From: Phoronis australis
Taxonomy: Eukaryota > Phoronida > Phoronidae
DNA length: 64,000 bases
Direction of reading: 5' to 3'
Assembly: GCA_002633005.1 (NCBI GenBank)
Contig: NMRA01000293.1
Location: 207,198-271,197 of the forward strand
In this document: piece after piece, positions 37,003 through 60,500 of the stretch
Position numbering within the stretch: position 1 is the first letter of the stretch
Layout of the letters: every line of letters begins with the position of its first letter
Made by a program: the position numbers and the translations under genes
The notes under the pieces: generated by a model
Told to the model about the DNA's origin: nothing
The model's database searches: none
The model's input: only the letters and a program-made list of their open reading frames with translations

Positions 37003-39235
37003 GTGAGTACTATTCGCCTCTGAAAAAGTCAAAGCTATCGTCCCATTCGATAGCTCTTATAGAAGTGTGACTTAACAAGTTCTGTACTTACGGTGATTAT
37101 AACGACAATAAGTAGGCTTCTTGTTTATCGAGTCGTAACTAATTCATTTCCAATGCCTGTGCTGTGGCAATGGCAACCAAAGTCCATGACGGAGCCACTG
37201 GCAGTTCTGACCATGGCATGCCATGAGAACTTTTTTCGATCTTTTAGAACTTACTTCTAGTATACCCTGTAAGTAAAGAGGGGATGCTACCTAAGCCTGT
37301 ACACAAATGCCATATCATCACCTCATCCAACTGTTTTATCCTGCACTGTATAACACTTTCTGTAATAATCGCACTTTGTCTTGTATGAATTGTAAGAGAT
37401 CAATCCTTTTCCGTCAGTGTCTTCAAAAAGTTGAAGTTTGACACATGGAAGACAAAGAGGAACATAGAATTGTCGGATGTCTGGCGAGGCTCTCAATCTC
37501 ACCACTACGTGACAGAATTCCTGCGAGATTGTAAATGTGGCCACACTTCTGGCAATTCCGTGTTCTTGTGGCTGTGTAATGGCATATACAGTACTTCCTT
37601 CTTTACTTATGGGTGCTAGTAGTGAGTAGTAGTGTTCTAAGGTAAAAGATCAGAATAAGCTCTTACTGCTGTCCTGCTACCCTCGACTTACTGGAGCTGT
37701 TCCCAATCAGATTACTAGAGCTTAGACCAGTTTCTTCATGTTTGAGTAGTAGTTTAGCAATACTGCTGTAGGTGAGGTATATCTTGTTTCCTTGTCTGAT
37801 TTGTTTCCTTGTCTGATGTAATCTTAGATCATTGTTCAGTACATGTGAATGGACAGGCCTAGACTCATAGGAGTTTATTTCAAATTTTGGCTCTGTTTGA
37901 ATACCCACTAACAACAGTATACCCATGATCAACTCCGTTATGATTTTTTAATGTTGCTTATATACGAATGGTAACAAGTTGAAGTATCAAAGAAAGCAGT
38001 CGATTGGGAAGTTTCCATTTTTAAAAATTTGAAGTAGAATTATACATTATTTAGTATTGGGAATAATTAAATTTAATTCTATTGAATTACTTCTTGTCAG
38101 GAAATTACAACGGCATCTAGAGATGTGTTTTCAGAGACATTGAGTTGTGGGTTATCGATCGGGGGTATACTCTTCAGGCAGACATGTGAGTTACCTCCTA
38201 TCGCATGTAAAATTTTAGCCTCTTTGTTGACATTCGTAGGTGACACCATTTCAAACCCATGAAAATATTTTTAATTATGTAAGATTTTGTAGAAAAGTGA
38301 ATGAATTCACAATGTGAGAAGGGCAGGTACACATGTAGATTTGCTGTGAGTTTGTATTCATTTTATGTTTTGTCTTGCGTGTTTAATATACTTATTGATA
38401 TATATACCTGTTACATCTCTCTTGTTTTACTCTACATTCTATAAAACATCGCCACGTTTTTTTCATTTACATGACAAATAATTAATTTATTAATTTTATT
38501 AACACAACGCTGTATGCATTTTGACAATCAACATCACAGTATTGTCGACCCTTTACTCTGCGGATCTCCTGTTACTAAACAAGTAGCAGATACTGGAATT
38601 TTTGTGCTTCAAAGCCTGCAAGCAAAATTAACAAAACCAGGGACATTATAACAGAAATTTCCGAAGTAGGCCCTCCCAAAAGTTTATCCTTGAGCATGTT
38701 TTCGGAAATTTTTCCAAAAGTACGCCCATGGTTTAAAAATCTGACCGATTGTTCTGAAATATTTACGCAATATGTTTTGATGTAAAATGTTGTTTACTTT
38801 GACAAGTTTATATTTTGGAATTTCTATATCACTCAAATTACTATCATTTAACGAGATATTAGTTGACTGTTGGTAACTGGCCATATAAGCACAGTATGAC
38901 GGATAGTTTTAATGATACAATTTTTGAGAGAAAAAACTCTTCCAAAAGTCAGTGTTTACTCTTTGTTCAAGTATCAGACCTTGAAGACACTCTTAACTTG
39001 TATACCATTTGATGTCATCAATGTCAAGACTAACACCTAGCTGTGAATTTGGCTAAAAAACAATAATGTATGTTGTATAGAATTGAAGGGGCGTGCTCCT
39101 TATTGGCCTGTGCAAAGTTGCAAAACTATGTATGTACTTGCCTTTTTCAATTTCTTTATTTCTCAAAACTCATCAGAGTTATTCAGCTATTATTAAAATC
39201 TCTTGGTCTATTTACACCAACCTCTATTCTATATA

Positions 39236-39290
39236 CACTGTCACAACGTTTCGGTTCGTCTCTTCTCCGGCAATCGTCGGGTGTTCCCGC
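39236..39290 (-). ncRNA. Hammerhead-like motif, left arm of element B, degraded
   Basis: The reverse complement matches the right-arm motif, but the core CTGACGA reads CCGACGA and GAAACGTC reads GAAACGTT. The outer ACAC/GTGT pairing is lost. It is a decayed sister copy. Confidence 0.45.
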
Positions 39291-39302
39291 GTTCTTATTG
39301 TG

Positions 39303-39382
39303 CGAGGCAGGATTTGAACCCACAACTTCTGAAACTACAGATAATTTGAGTCCAGCACCTTAACCATTACACCACGGAGTCA
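39303..39382 (-). repeat. tRNA-Leu-like segment in left arm of element B
   Basis: The minus strand reads GTGGTGTAATGGTTAAGG (A-box region), TGCTGGACTCAAA and GGGTTCAAATCCTGCC (B box). GGTTAAGG...TGGACTCAA resembles tRNA-Leu(CAA). The arms do not form a proper acceptor stem, so this is a tRNA-derived repeat and not a tRNA gene. The right arm keeps the B box at about 39896 but lacks the A-box part. Confidence 0.5.
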
Positions 39383-39966
39383 TCCAATTACTTAGAGGGA
39401 ATTTTATTATAGTAGACTTTGCCAGGTGTCACTTGGTTGTTTGCTTGACTGACTGAAGACATTGCCTTGTACTTTCATGTACATGGCTTCCTTGATCTTT
39501 TTCTTGGTCCAACCTGTTTCACTGTCAAGTATTCGGATGTTATTCTACTGGATGTTGTGTAGTTTCGACCACATGTGTTCTGCTAGTACTCCTGATGAGG
39601 TATTACCTTCTCTACAACACCTCTTATGCTCAGCAATTCTTGTCTCCAGTGGTCTTAATGTTTCACCGATATACGATTCACCACATTCACATGGGATTTC
39701 ATAGATGACATTTTTCTTTTTTCCCATGTCAGTTCTTGGTTTGACTTTTGTCAATCGCCAACCCAGTGTGTCTGAGCTGCGGTATGCTGTTCTTATTTTA
39801 AATTCTCTACATATGCGTCCTAGCTTCTCTGTTATTCCGGGTATATATGGTAAGCAGGTGCTGGACTCGAATTATCTGCAGTTTCAAAAGTCCTGGGTTC
39901 AAATCCTGCCTTGCACAAAAAATCACACCATGAGTGTACCACGTATCCGTGCTCGTTCTTCTAAGA

Positions 39967-40025
39967 ACACGGGAACACCTGACGATGGCCGGAGAAGAGA
40001 CGGAACCGAAACGTCGTGGCAGTGT
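39967..40025 (+). ncRNA. Hammerhead ribozyme-like motif, right arm of element B
   Basis: The order matches a type I hammerhead: ACAC, spacer, CAC, core CTGACGA (39979-39985), stem II with small bulges (GGCCG/CGGAACC), then GAAACGTC (40008-40015), GTG pairing with CAC and GTGT pairing with ACAC. GAAACGTC leaves a minimal stem III, as reported for Penelope hammerheads thought to act as dimers. Cleavage would be after C40015. Stem II is imperfect, so activity is uncertain. Confidence 0.55.
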
Positions 40026-41474
40026 ATATAGACTAGAGGTCGGTGTAAATAGACCAAGAGATTTTAATAACAGTTGTAATACGTCACCACCTCAGAGCGG
40101 TTTTAGGAAGTCATCATCATAGCTATGTCAGAAATTTCCTGACCTTGACCCAGATGGATTACTAAAAGAATTTAATGACATGAAGATCACTAATAAATCC
40201 TTATCATTATTAATATCCAATTTACCCGAGTACAAAGGTTATAAATTTTAAAAAAGAACATTTTGAGTTTGTAACTGGCTTTATATGATGACGACCAATC
40301 TGTGGTCTTCGCAAATTTTCAATAAGTAGTTTTACTTTATGCTCCATATATTTAGTGTGACTCCGATTTGGGACAGTCTGTAGAATTGGGTCACGTAAAC
40401 TGCAAAAAAAAGTTTATTCTGGAATTTGGAACAAGACCGATTTTGCATTCTCCATATTTCTTACCGTAAATATCGTACCGTGTGTTTTCATTATATAGAG
40501 TAGATAATTTTGACCCTCTTTCCGGTGATTCTTGAATTTGGGACATCCATTATTGCCTATTTTTTGAATTTGTGACAAGCTCTGAGTTTGAGCAAACTGT
40601 TTAATTTTTCACTGTCCCAAATTACAGAATTTTTACCGAGACTGTTTTTTAAACCAGATGTATGTTTAGCTTTATTAATATTTGTTACACGGAAGCTTTC
40701 TTTCAACCTTCGTTTTGAGACTTTCATTATGGCTGGCCTGTGGACCCACCTGTGTGCAGAGAGGACCACTGAACACTTTTCCTCCCAGGAAATGGCATCT
40801 TCAACAAATCACTGTAACTATTGCAGGCCTATTGGAAGATAAATTGTTTATTTGCCACACCCTTGTTTACTTAATACCAAGTGTTTGTAATCCTTTCAGT
40901 ATGACCTGCCATATGGCACACCCATCCTTCTTTATGATGTGACCTGGTGTCATACATTGTTGACTACTAACCATGACTTTTGTCATATGCTTAGTTCTAT
41001 ACTGAACTCTAATTAAACAACTGCTGTATCTGACAGTGTGCATCATCGTGATTTATTAGTGTGGGTAGCCTGTGTATAGGCTGTTTATATGTAAGTTATT
41101 TTTTACTGTAAAATTTAGGACATAATGTCGCAGTCAAGTGAAATTTTATTTTTGTAATATTTTTCATAAAAGTTATGTAATCTATTTATGCTTTACCAAG
41201 TTCAGGTAATTGTGGGCATTCACAACTTAATTAGAATCTTTGGAAATGAAAAAAAAGATCAATATTGGCTGTTCTGTATTTGAAATTTTGGAAGTTTTGC
41301 AGTACTAACAAAAATATGCTTAAATTATGCGCTTTGAAAATTCTGCTTGGGCTACATTCTCAATACAGCAATCAAGAGTTGGCTAGGATTTGATTTTTAA
41401 ATTTGTAATTTTTTTTTACATTCTGAAGTAGTTTAATCACAGATAATTTGAAAAAGTGTATTTAAAAAGCAATG

Positions 41475-41476
<2 letters not shown>

Positions 41477-41542
<66 letters not shown>
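41477..41542. repeat. (GT)33 microsatellite
   Basis: An uninterrupted GT run of 66 bp in the first intron of GALE copy 2. It is likely to vary in length between individuals. Confidence 0.97.
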
Positions 41543-41544
<2 letters not shown>

Positions 41545-41646
41545 ATGTTAGTCCTTGACTTGAAAAATGTGACTATAATGTTGTAATATGTATTGAAATT
41601 CAACTTAATATTTTCTGTTTTTCCAGCTCATTACCTGACCAATGAG

Positions 41647-41774
41647 CTGGTCACAGGTCAATAGTCTAATATAACGTGCCCGTATTTTGAGAACCAGTCT
41701 GAAACCTGTTATTCAGTGGATAAAACTGGTTCTCGAAATTCGGGCACCTTATATCAGACCATTACTGGTCACAG
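41647..41774. mobile_element. Foldback/MITE-like element with 10-bp direct flanks
   Basis: Arms 41659-41698 and 41725-41764 are imperfect reverse complements (ATAACGTGCCCGTATTTTGA against ATAAGGTGCCCGAATTTCGA), with both inner ends reading GAGAACCAGT. The direct repeat CTGGTCACAG at 41647-41656 and 41765-41774 looks like a target-site duplication. No coding capacity. Confidence 0.65.
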
Positions 41775-42070
41775 CATGTTAAATTTGATCTGTGTTACAG
41801 TAACTCTCATTTGTGAAATGGTAAATAGGTTGAGTGCAGTAAAGCTGTGCCAAATTCAAACAAAAGCAATTGGCGAAATAGTGATTTTCAAAATCTCCCA
41901 GAATTATTAAAAATTCTCACAAAGTTTCATGGTTTGTATATTGGTGGCAGCTGTGTAATATAATCTGGTTTCTTCATGTTTTCATGAAATTAAAATTCAC
42001 TGTTTCACCATATTGTGTTCTAAATTAAAGAACTTTGGTCATAATTCAAAGTGTTGTTTCTTAATTTTAA

Positions 42071-53049
<10,979 letters not shown>

Positions 53050-54790
53050 GAGACATGAACTTTGGTGAAATTTATGGAATGGTGCTTGTTGACGTAGTTA
53101 ATGTTGCGCATTCTAGTCCTAGATACCTGCAATGTCTCTACATTAATTAAGTTATTGTCCAACTTGCAAGAGGAATTCTGTTTTCATTAACAGTGACATC
53201 TTTTAGCCAACTCTATGTGATGGGGCCAGTTTTGAGTAAAATTACATGTGAGCATGAACTACTCATTCCATACAGTGTGGTGAATGAATGAAATCATTCT
53301 GATGTTAATGATTAATTGGGTTTCTCCTTGATAATAACAATGTTTGTAAAATGTATTAAGTGGGGGGGGGGTTATTGAGTTTGAAATGGTGCTTTAATTA
53401 TTTTGTCTCGGGGGGGAATGGTACATTATGTTAGATGGTGCCGACTAGCAATTAATTGTTTGTTTATCTTTGGTAAAGCTGTATTTGAGCATGTTTAGGA
53501 AGTCAAAAAATGAAGATTGAATTTGTCATTTTGATAGGATTCTATTTCTGCTAACTTCTCAGGTCACAGGCAATTCGGTGTATGTGCATGGAATTTTAGG
53601 GTTGACTAAGTCCAATCAATGGTTATAAGGATTTTCTTGTCGCTGATGGTTTTGATGTTCTTGTCTGTAACAGAGATAGAATCCTGTCTCGGTAAAGAAT
53701 ATTTTGACACCAATTTTATGAAAGTAAAATGAGGTCAGATTCCGAATTTTTGTTTTAGTCAGCTAAACACTGTAAAATGCAACTTTAAATGTGCATTTAT
53801 TTCTTGCAATCAGTCATTTAAGGAGAAATTCTTTAGTTTGGGACATAGCTTAGTAGATTGGTGGAATTTCTTTTTGTCAACAAAAATTATAATTTAGAAA
53901 AGCTAGTTCCTTTTTAGCCTAGTTTCTCAGTCCAGCAATGCTACCCCGGCACCCTCTGCTCTGGGTGGCAATAATGCTTGCTGGGCCACTGAATTACCAG
54001 TAGGTTTTGACAATCAGTTTCTGTTATAACAATCGCAGCTCATCACTTTGCTGAACAGGGTGTATAAAGTTGCCTTCAGGTTTTGTTTTGTATTGGTGTC
54101 AAAAAGTATCGATAGGGATTTGTATGTACACAGACAAAATACAGACTTGCACTCGCCTTGGATGATAAAAAAATGATTTCCAGATGATATTAAATAATGA
54201 AGACAATCGTAGTCAATGCCGTTATTGGTCAATTGAATTATAATTTTACTTCTGAATCACAACGACCTCTAAGTGTTTCCACTCTTAAGCTATAGCAACA
54301 AAATGCCTCATGTTCTCACAATTTTTCTTATGTATGCCGACTTTACATTTTAAAACACAAATATGTCCATCCAAGACGATACACGAAGAACAAAGTATCA
54401 ACCCAAGGCAATACTTTCAAAGTGCCTAAATGGTCTGCATATCCTTACCAACCACTCTTAATGTAATAACCCATTGCATGCAGTTACAAAGGCAACAGGG
54501 ATGTCCAGGAAATTAAACCGAGAATAGCGTTTTAATAGTAACGGTTTCCTTGTCATTCAAAGTTTAAGTTTTTAGCAATGCATTGCAACACAAGGCAGTG
54601 TTTATGTTGAATGTGGGATTCATTTTGTCGATCTCTTGTAGTGTGATAACATATAGCACTGATTGTAGTAAGGTAGCCTTTGGGAGAGTACTTAGAATAG
54701 TGTGCCATGTGTGCCAAATGGGGGTAATTTATTAACATGTCTTGGTTATGGCAGCAATTTTTGGAAATAAATGTAATTATAGTAGAATCA
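53050..54790 (+). other. Region after GALE copy 2, probable 3' UTR and intergenic
   Basis: No coding exon is seen. The first AATAAA that I find downstream of the stop is at 54766-54771, which would imply a 3' UTR of about 1.7 kb; a variant signal nearer the stop is possible. G-runs occur at 53363-53372 and 53410-53416, and a diverged copy of the 10975-11090 repeat at 53680-53800. Confidence 0.4.
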
Positions 54791-54815
54791 CAAGAATTTG
54801 ATTTTGTATACTTTT

Positions 54816-55852
54816 ATTGATTTATTGAGACATATACACATGGCCATAGGCCCCAAGTATATCATGTACAAGACGGAACATTGTTAGGTGCCACGTTTCA
54901 AACTGGATAATACATTATGACGCTTGAGAGCGTGATGGACGAATTTAATAAGTAGGCTATCTGGAGTTCTCATGAGAGAATCAAATTTAGATGTTTTGGG
55001 AGAATGACAAAAACGATCACTTATGTACTTAACCCGAAGGTCTTGGTACGCACTACAAACTGACACAAAGTGGTATTCGTCCTCTACACACCCAGAATTA
55101 CATAATTCACACAACCTGTTTTCATAGGGAATATTTGTGTGGCGACCTCTTTCCACTCGTAACGAATGATTTGAGCATTGCAATCGAGTCAGAGACTGGA
55201 TAAAAACACGTGGGATACCAACCATTTCTAGATAATTCTCAAGATGATACATTGTTTTGTACCCCACATAATAAGGCAGTTTTGCGTTACATTCGATATC
55301 AGATTGCCAACCTTGCAAATAACAGTCGTTGACACGTTGAGAAAAAACAGTCAAGAAATACGCTTGATTTACCACACCTGATTAATCCATACATCTGAAA
55401 AACCATACACAGACAGAAATTTCCTTACAAAACTTGCCCAATTATAGGAACATCTTCCGATCAGGTTTGACTGAAAAAGTATATCATATGCAGCTTTTAC
55501 CCCACGATTACTAGGCATCTCCAGTATTTTGAACCAGTATTTTATACAAGAAACAAGATATTTTGTAGACAATAGGAATCGACTACATTCTCCCATAATT
55601 GCCGAGTTTGAACAACTGCCTACTCCTAAAATGCGTTTACAAAACTTGATTATGTACATTACTCCAAAAGTTTCATGGACCAAAGCCATTAAAGCCTTAT
55701 CTAGTCAAGCAAATAAAGCTGCCTCTGCAATTTGTAAATTAAAGCGAAGATGTCGTGATCTGCCCCCGTCAATAGCCTTTCACTTGTTCGATAAAATAGT
55801 TTAACCCTCTCAGTGTTACAGCGCTGAGATATGGGGCTTTAAGGAATTGAAC
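54816..55852 (-). mobile_element. 5'-inverted LINE (non-LTR retrotransposon) fragment
   Basis: The minus strand from about 55670 down to 54884 encodes the end of a LINE ORF2: IIKFCKRILGV, then IKYWFKILEM, LQCSNHSLRVERGRH and a cysteine-rich motif (LCELC...DEYHFVSVC). The segment just upstream in the protein, WTKAIKALSSQANKA to SAEIWGF, lies next to it on the plus strand (55676-55850). So the 5' part is inverted, the signature of twin priming. A 21-bp direct repeat containing TTTGATTTTGTATACTTTT flanks the copy (54795-54815 and 55853-55873). The 3' end is CAATAAATCAAT. The frames are interrupted, so the copy is dead. Confidence 0.85.
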
Positions 55853-55984
55853 AATTTGATTTTGTATACTTTTCTTATCCTCACAACTTGCCGAGTGATT
55901 GTTCCACAACATTCATTTATGGTTATGCAAGACGTTATCAACTTCGTGTATTTAGTCAAATTACAAAAATATAGATTTTAACTA

Positions 55985-56385
55985 AGTAAAAGTTTATATT
56001 TTCTGAAAGTAGAAAGTCTGTAGAATTTGATTTTTGACTATATACCAATCGGCTGTTAATCGAATCACGTGACTTTGTATTTTTAGTAAAATTTAACAAA
56101 AGAGAAAGTTATATACAACTTGACCAAATTTTGTTTCATACAAGATGAAATTTTAAAAATGGTGTTATAGTTTTATGAATTGTCATTTCGTTTTTGTTTT
56201 ATGCCACCTATTTCATAAAAATCATAAAAGTTCTATTTTTGATAGCACCTCATGCAAAAGAGGAAAACTTGAAACGTTTTTGAAAACAGTGCATAAAGTA
56301 GTGTCAAACAGTTTCATATCAATCTGATCAGCCATTTCTGAGATGTGATGTTCCAAAGTTTGCCAAATTTAGCCATTTTTCGAGG
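55985..56385 (+). repeat. Dispersed repeat, copy 2 (related to 20780-21185)
   Basis: It shares ordered blocks with 20780-21185, including ATATTTTCTGAAAGTAGAAA, CAAGATGAAAT and ATTTCTGAGA. It lies between the LINE and the 3' end of the minus-strand gene. Confidence 0.5.
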
Positions 56386-56516
56386 GTCTTGCACAACCAG
56401 TGTTGACAAACCGAACCATGCCTGACATGATCAAGTGTTACTTTGGCAACAGAAATATCTGTTTTGTATTCTCATAAACTAGATGAAAAATGAAAAAATA
56501 AGTCTTCAGACAGAAG

Positions 56517-56522
56517 TTTATT
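56517..56522 (-). terminator. Candidate polyadenylation signal of the minus-strand gene
   Basis: TTTATT on the plus strand reads AATAAA on the minus strand, about 980 nt after the stop codon at 57502. It is the first such signal I find downstream, so 56.5-57.5 kb is probably 3' UTR. Confidence 0.4.
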
Positions 56523-57501
56523 GCACAAAAATATGTCACTTTCAAACAATCATCTCATAAAATGTCCATATATACAGTCATGACAATTTTAAGTTCACAA
56601 TGAACATTATTTTCAACTGCCAACTTTCATTATAAACTTGGCTATAAACATGACGCAGCACTTGTTGCCAATAACATGATTCTTCAACCTTCAAAACATC
56701 TCTAAGAATATTTTGGCGTAGCATTACCACAAAAACAGATACAATATAAATGTGCAGGTTCAGAATTGAAAGTGCAAGCTACATAACCTAATTGGGGGTA
56801 CATTTTGGAACACCCCGTATTGCTCTACATCCTGTTCATGCCTTGTAGGCAGGACTCATTTGAAACCAAAATAATTATAATTATTATTGTTATTATTGTT
56901 ATTAAAAAACAAAACAAAAGAGCCGCACCCTCAAATAATGACAAAAATAACCAAAGATGGCTCTGTGTGAGGCTTTAACAAACTGAAGATACATGTATCC
57001 ATTCATGACAGAGAGAACCAGACTTCTTTCATGACAAGCAATATCTCTGTAGTATCTAATTGACAGTTGGACCACTACCACACCTGTATACTGCACCCAT
57101 GTGGACAAACACTTCTGTTGGAAGCCCTTAATACTTATCCATAAACATGGTACAGTTATACAATTTTACATTACTGAGGTAGCAGGTCCTACTAAACGTG
57201 CACGTGGACATATTTAGGCCAGGAATAAATGAATGGTCAGTATTTGGTGGCCAAATCTATTAAAACTACACACATCACTAATCAAGCCTTGAATAAATCC
57301 AGAATAAGCAACGAATCAAGCTGCAGATCAGTAATGAATGAACTCTACTCCATTCATTGTGTAATTCCAATGTGTAAACTGCAGGTTTGTAAAAACTGCA
57401 GTGTGAGACAAGAAAAACCTTAAGAAGTCAATACTGGAAAATGTATATCCTCAGAAATATGTCGCCACTGTCCTGGCACAGAGACACATAGTGTGAGTAA
57501 C

Positions 57502-60500
57502 CTACTGAATAATACTGCACCACAGATTATAAGAGCACGCATTCACAAACCCCTGCAGGTGGTTCTGCATTGCGTAGGCAGGCAGGCTGGGGGTGGTGGG
57601 GGTATGCTCCTCCCTCGGGACACACTCTCGGTACATGGCACACAGATCCTGCAAACACATTCGGCTGTTTTATGAAAAACAAAACTTCCTGAGGAATAAG
57701 TTCATAGAATCATCATTCAACAAAGTAATTATCAACAACTTCATGTTTATAGTACTTAGCTAAGCAATGTAGAATTGACACACAGCACACAATGTTACAC
57801 TATTGACCTACAACACAAGCCATTTAATTCATTTGAAGCCATGCAACATGGTGTTCTTGCAGCACTCTTTCAAAATTAGATTATTCAGCGATCTCTAAAA
57901 ATTTCTCTCAATTTGTCCTTTACCCAGGTTAGAAACTGTGAGTTACAAAGGAACTCAGACATTTATACACTTGGCTTGGGACTCAACTCTTTGTTCGAGA
58001 TAAACATTTTTAAAGTCACAAAAAACATTAAGGATGATAGGCAATCAGGCAATAGACTGGTTTCCAATGGAGACATTACAACACAACCACGGTTGTTATT
58101 TTCGGTATTAAGCTGGTGGGGAGAGCATACACAGTGGAACTGCTGTTTTATGTATGACAGTGCAGGGAAGCAGCTTAATCATATAAGTTAGTTCTACTAC
58201 ATCATCGAAAGCCATAGAACATAGAGTAATGTTCCGCTAATCTATAATGACTTCTGCATCGGTTGTGTGCCTGTCACTTACTGCCTTCATGTTGTTGGTA
58301 TCCACTTTCAGCAGAATAAACGCATCGAGATAGTTGGGGTTTAACACAGCCTGGAAAATAAAATTCAACTTTAAACTGTGTCTAAACCCCTTAAAGTGGC
58401 TACAAACCTGCATCGCATTGAAGAAAGCACCTGTTGATTTACATCACTTGCCGCAATATAAAATATTGATCTTACTCAGAACTGATTTTTGGTCTTGAAA
58501 AGAACATGACAGTTCAGTATTGCTCGGATCATGCTCAGTGAATACAATGGTATGCTATGACAAGTCACCTTGTACAGACTGGTCTTCAGCAGTAACAAAG
58601 TGTCAATTCTTTCCCAGTCCAAAAATCACGTCTACTTTGACTAAGAAACAGTTCGAGACCAATTTCATAATGGTAAGTGGTCCAAATCAAAAGCTGTTTT
58701 TTGTCACGGAATATACCCAGTTTAAACGAAGATATCTGTGAACAGCATAGTTAGTCAGGCTACCCCATCAACTGATGTATTTACATGCAGCTAACTACGA
58801 TTTTGTATAGCAGGAACTAAACGACAATGCTACTTTAACATAACATACACTAAACAAAGTGCAGTTGTATACACTGACAATTTGTAAATGTGAAAACAAA
58901 ACATTCTGCAAATAGGCGACCATGGCACTAATGACGTACCCTGGGGGCTCACATAACTACCATCATGCAGTGTTATTCCCCAACACCAGGTTACGATACT
59001 TACTAGACAAGTTTAATGATGCGCGGCGAATAAATTTCCCCACAGAATTCATTCTTAAAAACATTTGGCAATTTTCAACCTACTTCATACTCACATCGTT
59101 GCTATATGTTGTTCCTAACAATCACAGATATAAAGAATTAGCCTGCAAGTTCCACTTAAAATAGACATCATGTTGTACCATTTGCTTATAGTACACAATA
59201 ATGCAAAGTGGCCGTGAATTAATCTTCTTAAGGACTTCATGTACTACGCTGGGCACACTATTATTTGAATAAATTAATAGGTTATTATACACTCATGGTG
59301 CCGGTACCCATGTATATGCTATTGTTGTGAGAACACAGGGGGCGCTGGTCCCCATGTGTATGCTAGTGTTAGGAGAACACAGGGGGTGCCAGTCCCCATG
59401 TGTATGCTACTGTTGAGAGAACACAGGGGATGCCAGTCCCCATGTGTATGCTACTGTTGAGAGACCACAGGAGGCGCCGGTCCCCATGTCTATGCTACTG
59501 TTGAGAGAACACAGGGGGCGCCGGTCCCCATGTCTATGCTACTGTTGAGAGAACAAAGGGGGTGCCGGTCCCCATGGATATGCCACTGTTGAGAGAACAC
59601 AGGGGGCGCCGGTACCTATGGATATGCTACTGTTGGAAGAACATAGGAGGTGCCAGTCCCCATGTCTTATTGCAGTTACTTACAACATACTCCTCTCGGC
59701 CATCAGTGCTCACATAGTGTCGGTGTGTCTCTGTGTACTTGTGTATGAGAACACGTACTAACTCCTTGTACCAGGCAATGCTCATATTCATGAAGGGACA
59801 CAACTGGCCATCAATGGCACTCAAGGGAACACGTTTGACCACAGTCAGCAGTTCTTTGAACTCCTTGAATGTTAGCTTGCCATTGGTTAAGAACTGAAAA
59901 CATGGGTGAAAATGGATCAATAACAGCACAGTGAATACACAACACTACACTTTAGCGACACATGTAAAAACCCTCAAATGTTTAGAACAGTCTCTTCACT
60001 TAAATAGCAGAAGAGTGAAGGCTTATCTTTAGACACAATTAGGTTAAATTTCATTAAAATTTCTGATTACATGGCCCCTAATTTCTAAGATCTTGATGAG
60101 TATTTCATTGCTGACAATAATGACGACTAAGTGTTATTTGTACCATAATGTAAAAATAAAAAATACGGTCTTAATTCAAAACACATGTTTGTGTCATGAA
60201 ATTGTATTTAATACGTTGTTTATTTTCTGTTGTTTAGGACCACTGAGATTTTATTGGACAACAAAAGACTGTAATCCGTTATTTTCACATATGGTATGAT
60301 ATGAATACAAACGACAATAAGGACTGGTCTGAGCTAAACAGTAGTGCAGGTCTGAGCTAAACAGTAGCAGAGGTCTGAGCCTACAGTATTGGAGGTCTGA
60401 GCTTAACAGTAGTGGAGGTCTGAGCTTACAGGAATGGAGGTCTGAGCTTACAACAGCACAGGTCTGAGCTGACTGTAGTGCAGGTCTGAGCTTACAGTAG

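Larger units (their letters stand above)
39187..40073 (-). mobile_element. Penelope-like element fragment B with inverted arms
   Basis: The minus strand at about 39840-39430 encodes a Penelope-like C-terminus: IPGITEKLGRICREFKI, then VIYEIPCECGESYIGETLRP (GIY-YIG endonuclease), then ILDSETGWTKKKIKEAMYM after an in-frame stop at about 39544. It is flanked by inverted arms of about 200 bp (39187-39382 and about 39855-40073), the arrangement known for pseudo-LTRs of this class. Each arm carries a tRNA-like part and a hammerhead-like part. The reverse transcriptase is absent. It lies in the 5' UTR intron of GALE copy 2. Confidence 0.82.

Noticed and set aside
39303-39382. Functional tRNA-Leu gene
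   Set aside because: A and B boxes are recognisable but no acceptor stem pairs and the sequence recurs in the other arm; it is a tRNA-derived repeat.
40123-40252. Short open frame with FPDLDPDGLLKEFNDMK
   Set aside because: Looks protein-like, but it is only about 41 codons with no splice context or known family; possibly another retroelement relic.
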